Assembly (NCBI RefSeq): GCF_019966535.1
Contig: NZ_JAIMID010000016.1
Coordinates: 62,001 to 126,000 of the forward strand
DNA from: Mesobacterium pallidum
Lineage (GTDB): Bacteria; Pseudomonadota; Alphaproteobacteria; Rhodobacterales; Rhodobacteraceae
Direction: 5' to 3'
Length of the DNA stretch: 64,000 nucleotides
Program-made: the position numbers and the translations under genes
Shown here: one piece after another, positions 61,200 to 64,000 of the stretch
How the letters are laid out: every line of letters starts with the position of its first letter
Position numbering within the stretch: position 1 is the stretch's first letter
The notes under the pieces: model-generated
The model's database searches: none
The model's input: the letters and a program-made list of their open reading frames with translations, nothing else
Told to the model about the DNA's origin: nothing

Positions 61200-61315
61200 C
61201 CTCTTTGCTGCGCGCGGCCCGAAAGTCCGCGCGCGGTGAGACACGGTCCTTCGTCTGAACCCGTGGCGTGGGGCCTTACAAAACCCATAACGGGAACAAC
61301 TCAGGGAGCACAGTT

Positions 61316-62437
61316 ATGAAACTGACCAAAACCCTCTTTGCAACGACGGCACTGACCGTCGCCGCGGGCCTTGCCCACGCGGAGAGCCATGGCATGATGG
61401 CCGACAGCATGACGCTCGTCAGCTGGGGCGGCGCCTACCAGGCCAGCCAGGACAAGGCCTATGCCCAGCCCTACCTCGAAATGCACGAAGGTCTGACGAT
61501 CTCGTGGGACGAAAGCTCGAACGAGGCGGTGGCCAAGCTGCGCGCCATGAACGAAGCGGGCAACATCACCTGGGATCTGGTCGACGTTGTGGCGTCGGAC
61601 GCCATTCGTCTGTGCGACGAAGGCCTGGCGATGGAATACGACCCCGAAGAGCTGCTGGCCGAAGGCGATGACGGCTCCTCGGCCGAAGACGATTTCGGTG
61701 AACTGATCGTCAGCGACTGCTTCATCCCGCAGATCGTCTATTCGACCACCTTCGGCTACCGCACCGACATGGTGCCCGAAGGCGTCGACGCGCCGTCCGA
61801 GATCTGCTCGGTCTTTGACCTGGAAACCTATCCGGGCAAGCGCGCGCTGGAAAAGCGCCCCATCAACAACATGGAATGGGCGCTGCTCTGTGACGGCGTG
61901 GCCAAGGAAGACGTCTATGACGTGCTGGCGACCGACGAAGGTCAGCAGCAGGCGCTGGACAAGCTGGCCACCATCAAGGACGACGTGATCTGGTGGTCCG
62001 CCGGTGCCGACACGCCGCAGCTGCTGGCCGACGGCGAGATCTTCATGGGCTCGACCTACAACGGCCGTCTGTTCTCGGTCATCGAAGAGCAGGACCAGCC
62101 CGTCGCAATGATGTGGGACGCGCAGGTGTTCGACCTGGACGGCTGGATCATCCCGACCGGTCTCGACGATGCCGCCCTGGCACGCGTCAAGGACTTCGTG
62201 AAGTTCGCGACCGACACCCAGCGCCTTGCCGACCAGGCCAAGTACATCTCGTACGGTCCGGCCCGCGCCTCCTCGGCCCCGCTGGTTGGCCAGCACGCCG
62301 AGCTGGGCATCGAGATGGCGCCGCACATGCCGACCGACCCGAACAACGCCAAGAACACGTTCCTTTACAACTACGAGTTCTGGGCTGACTACCGCGACGA
62401 CATCGACGCGAAGTTCCAGGCCTGGCTGGCCCAGTAA
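61316..62437 (+). CDS. potD: spermidine/putrescine-type periplasmic binding protein
   Basis: A 373-residue binding protein with a signal peptide (MKLTKTLFATTALTVAAGLA, cleavage after AHA at about residue 22). The mature start contains LVSWGGAYQASQDKAYAQPY, the pattern of PotD/PotF-type proteins. WWSAGADTPQLLADGEIFMG is the ligand-loop region. ATG 61316 follows AGGGAG. A stable hairpin after the stop may protect its mRNA. The ligand could be a polyamine or a related diamine; the sequence alone does not decide. Confidence 0.88.
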   Translation: MKLTKTLFATTALTVAAGLAHAESHGMMADSMTLVSWGGAYQASQDKAYAQPYLEMHEGLTISWDESSNEAVAKLRAMNEAGNITWDLVDVVASDAIRLCDEGLAMEYDPEELLAEGDDGSSAEDDFGELIVSDCFIPQIVYSTTFGYRTDMVPEGVDAPSEICSVFDLETYPGKRALEKRPINNMEWALLCDGVAKEDVYDVLATDEGQQQALDKLATIKDDVIWWSAGADTPQLLADGEIFMGSTYNGRLFSVIEEQDQPVAMMWDAQVFDLDGWIIPTGLDDAALARVKDFVKFATDTQRLADQAKYISYGPARASSAPLVGQHAELGIEMAPHMPTDPNNAKNTFLYNYEFWADYRDDIDAKFQAWLAQ

Positions 62438-62449
62438 GGGCACCGTGGC

Positions 62450-62468
62450 GGTGGGGTGAAACCCCACC
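62450..62468 (+). repeat. intercistronic hairpin after potD
   Basis: GGTGGGGT (62450-62457), loop GAA, ACCCCACC (62461-62468) is a perfect 8-bp stem 12 bp after the potD stop. There is no U-run. Such hairpins after binding-protein genes often stabilise the upstream mRNA and reduce downstream expression. Confidence 0.7.
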
Positions 62469-62533
62469 CTGCACCTTTGATCAATCCGGGGGGCGAGCCG
62501 TTCGCCCTCCGGTCCCCAGAAAGGATCGCGGAC

Positions 62534-62821
62534 ATGCCCAAGGGCTATATGATCGGCCACATCACCGTGAACGACCCCGAGGCATACAAGGAGTATGTCG
62601 AGAGGGACACCCCGATCCTGCAAGGCTACGGCGGCCGGTTCATCATCCGCGGCGGCGCCTCCGAGGCCCCGGAAGGCCCGATGAAGGACCGCCATGTGGT
62701 GATCGAGTTCGACAGTTTCGAACAGGCCCGCGCCGCCTATTATTCGCCGGAATACCAGGAGGTGGTGAAGATCCGTCACGCCACCGCCGACAGCGACTTC
62801 GTCCTCGTCGAGGGCGTCTGA
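62534..62821 (+). CDS. DUF1330 family protein
   Basis: A 95-residue ferredoxin-like dimeric alpha-beta barrel protein. Typical segments are MPKGYMIGHITVNDPEAYKE, YGGRFIIRGG and HVVIEFDSFEQARAAYYSPE followed by YQEVVKIR. DUF1330 proteins are small cytosolic proteins, some tied to stress or monooxygenase-like reactions; the role here is unknown. It sits between potD and potB, so it is expressed with the importer. ATG 62534 gives the family start. Confidence 0.88.
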   Translation: MPKGYMIGHITVNDPEAYKEYVERDTPILQGYGGRFIIRGGASEAPEGPMKDRHVVIEFDSFEQARAAYYSPEYQEVVKIRHATADSDFVLVEGV

Positions 62822-62849
62822 CTGGTCCACGGGTCACAGGAAAGCACGC

Positions 62850-64000
62850 ATGACGCACAGCACGACAGAACCCGCGAATTTCACCGGCGCCGCGCCCAAG
62901 GCCGGGCCCATGCTGGCCGCCGACGGCAGGCCGCTCAAGAAAAGCCTGGCGCGTGCGCTGCGCCGCCAGAAGCTGCGGGCGCTGATGCTGGTCGCGCCGC
63001 TGCTGATCTTCGTGCTGGTGACCTTCATCGCGCCCATCGCGGACATGCTCTTCCGCTCGGTCGAGAACCAGATCGTGTCCGAGACGCTGCCCGAAACCGT
63101 CATGGCCCTGCAGGAGTGGAACGGTGAAAGCGACATTCCCGATGCGGCCTATGACGCCATCTATTTCGATCTTTTCACCGCGGCCGAGGCCAAGCAGCAC
63201 ACGCGGCTTGGCACCCGTCTGAACTACGAACAGACCGGCATCTCGTCGCTGTTCCGCACCTCGGGGCGCCAGCTCGACGACATCGGCGACGACGTCCACG
63301 ATGCGCTCGAGGACATCAACCCGGCCTGGGACGAGCCCGCGCCCTGGTACCAGATGATGAACGCCGGCGACCGTCCCGTGGACACCGCGCTGCTGGACAC
63401 CAAGATGTTCGACATGCGCGCCCTGACCGGCGAAGTCCTGGAAGGCGATCTGGGCTTTGCCCCCGCTCGGGAGGTGTCGGACCTGCTGCCGCGCACCGCC
63501 GCCGCCTATACCAGCTGGGCGATCTACACCGCCCTTGTGGACGGCGACATCGTGGCCGAGGAAGATCCGTGGGAATCCGTCTTCGCAGCCCTCGCCAGCG
63601 ATCTGCAATCGGGCGCCGACGTGTCGGGTTACAGCGGTCCCGGGGCCGACATGCTGGCCGAGGCCGCCGCGAACCTCGATGCGCTGCCGGCGGTCGATTT
63701 CCGCAACGTGATGGTCGGGATCGACGAGGATTGGGGCGCGCTCGAGAATTGGCAGACCATCAAGCTGTACAGTCCCGATTACACGCCGGGCTACTTCCTC
63801 AACTCCGTCGACATGCAGAACGGCATCGACGGCGCCCAGATGCGCCCCGAGAACGAACGGATCTACATCACGCTGTTCATCCGCACGCTCTACCTGTCGC
63901 TGGTCATCACCGGGTCCTGCATCCTGCTGAGCTACCCGGTGGCCTTCCTGCTGTCGAACCTGCCGGCGCGTAGTGCGAACCTGCTGATGATCCTGGTGCT
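62850..64000 (+). CDS. potB: ABC transporter permease, PotB-like, with long periplasmic loop (partial)
   Basis: The frame is open from the ATG at 62850 to the right edge (383 codons seen). After a basic N-terminus comes helix 1 (LRALMLVAPLLIFVLVTFIA, residues about 43-62). A hydrophilic stretch of about 270 residues follows before the next helices (LFIRTLYLSLVITGSCILLS, from residue 341). In ordinary PotB/PotH proteins this loop is only a few dozen residues long. The conserved permease core lies beyond the window, so the assignment rests on context (potA, potD) and helix pattern. Confidence 0.78.
   Translation, partial: MTHSTTEPANFTGAAPKAGPMLAADGRPLKKSLARALRRQKLRALMLVAPLLIFVLVTFIAPIADMLFRSVENQIVSETLPETVMALQEWNGESDIPDAAYDAIYFDLFTAAEAKQHTRLGTRLNYEQTGISSLFRTSGRQLDDIGDDVHDALEDINPAWDEPAPWYQMMNAGDRPVDTALLDTKMFDMRALTGEVLEGDLGFAPAREVSDLLPRTAAAYTSWAIYTALVDGDIVAEEDPWESVFAALASDLQSGADVSGYSGPGADMLAEAAANLDALPAVDFRNVMVGIDEDWGALENWQTIKLYSPDYTPGYFLNSVDMQNGIDGAQMRPENERIYITLFIRTLYLSLVITGSCILLSYPVAFLLSNLPARSANLLMILV

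Overview
The window is GC-rich, dense, and typical of an alphaproteobacterium of the Rhodobacterales (Roseobacter group). This is an inference from gene content: a DUF1127 protein, PreTA/RutR pyrimidine genes, an MutL carrying an endonuclease motif, duplicated spermidine/putrescine-type ABC genes, an RTX giant protein, short A/T-rich palindromes next to gene ends, and a lambda-like head module with a protease-capsid fusion.

Layout. 1-5.8 kb: partial FAD oxidoreductase, aldo/keto reductase, RadC, methyltransferase, and a divergent LuxR-type response regulator / 7TMR-DISM histidine kinase pair. 5.9-12.6 kb: a 2214-residue secreted RTX protein with two LamG-like domains and an unrecognised helical N-terminus. 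12.7-17.0 kb: MacAB-type adaptor, permease and ATPase. 17.1-22.2 kb: aroQ and xdhABC (purine oxidation). 22.4-23.0 kb: DUF1127 protein and a small unknown. 23.2-34.9 kb: a complete reductive pyrimidine degradation regulon. It holds preT-preA, a RutR-like repressor, N-carbamoyl-beta-alanine amidohydrolase, dihydropyrimidinase and a four-gene ABC importer. Two RutR-type operators tie the two halves together, and there is an AT-rich insertion inside the operon. 34.9-40.4 kb: crotonase, YcaQ-like glycosylase, LacI regulator, chemoreceptor.

40.5-51.4 kb: a 10.85-kb integrative element in tRNA-Arg(CCU), bounded by a 17-bp imperfect direct repeat. It carries an integrase, several small regulators and a complete head/packaging set: small and large terminase, portal, protease-capsid fusion, decoration protein and head-tail joining proteins. 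I see no tail, lysis or replication gene. It resembles a capsid-encoding phage satellite, with a cargo/regulator pocket between terminase and portal and a cos-like structured region upstream of the small terminase gene. This is the most interesting part of the window.

51.4-64 kb: rmuC, mutL, an MBL hydrolase-rhodanese pair (sulfur detoxification type), then a catabolic cluster. The cluster has an ArgE-like deacetylase, a DoeA-like M24 hydrolase, a class III aminotransferase, and a spermidine/putrescine-type ABC importer (potA, potD, a DUF1330 protein, and a potB cut by the window end). Together they suggest uptake and deamination of a polyamine- or ectoine-like nitrogen compound.
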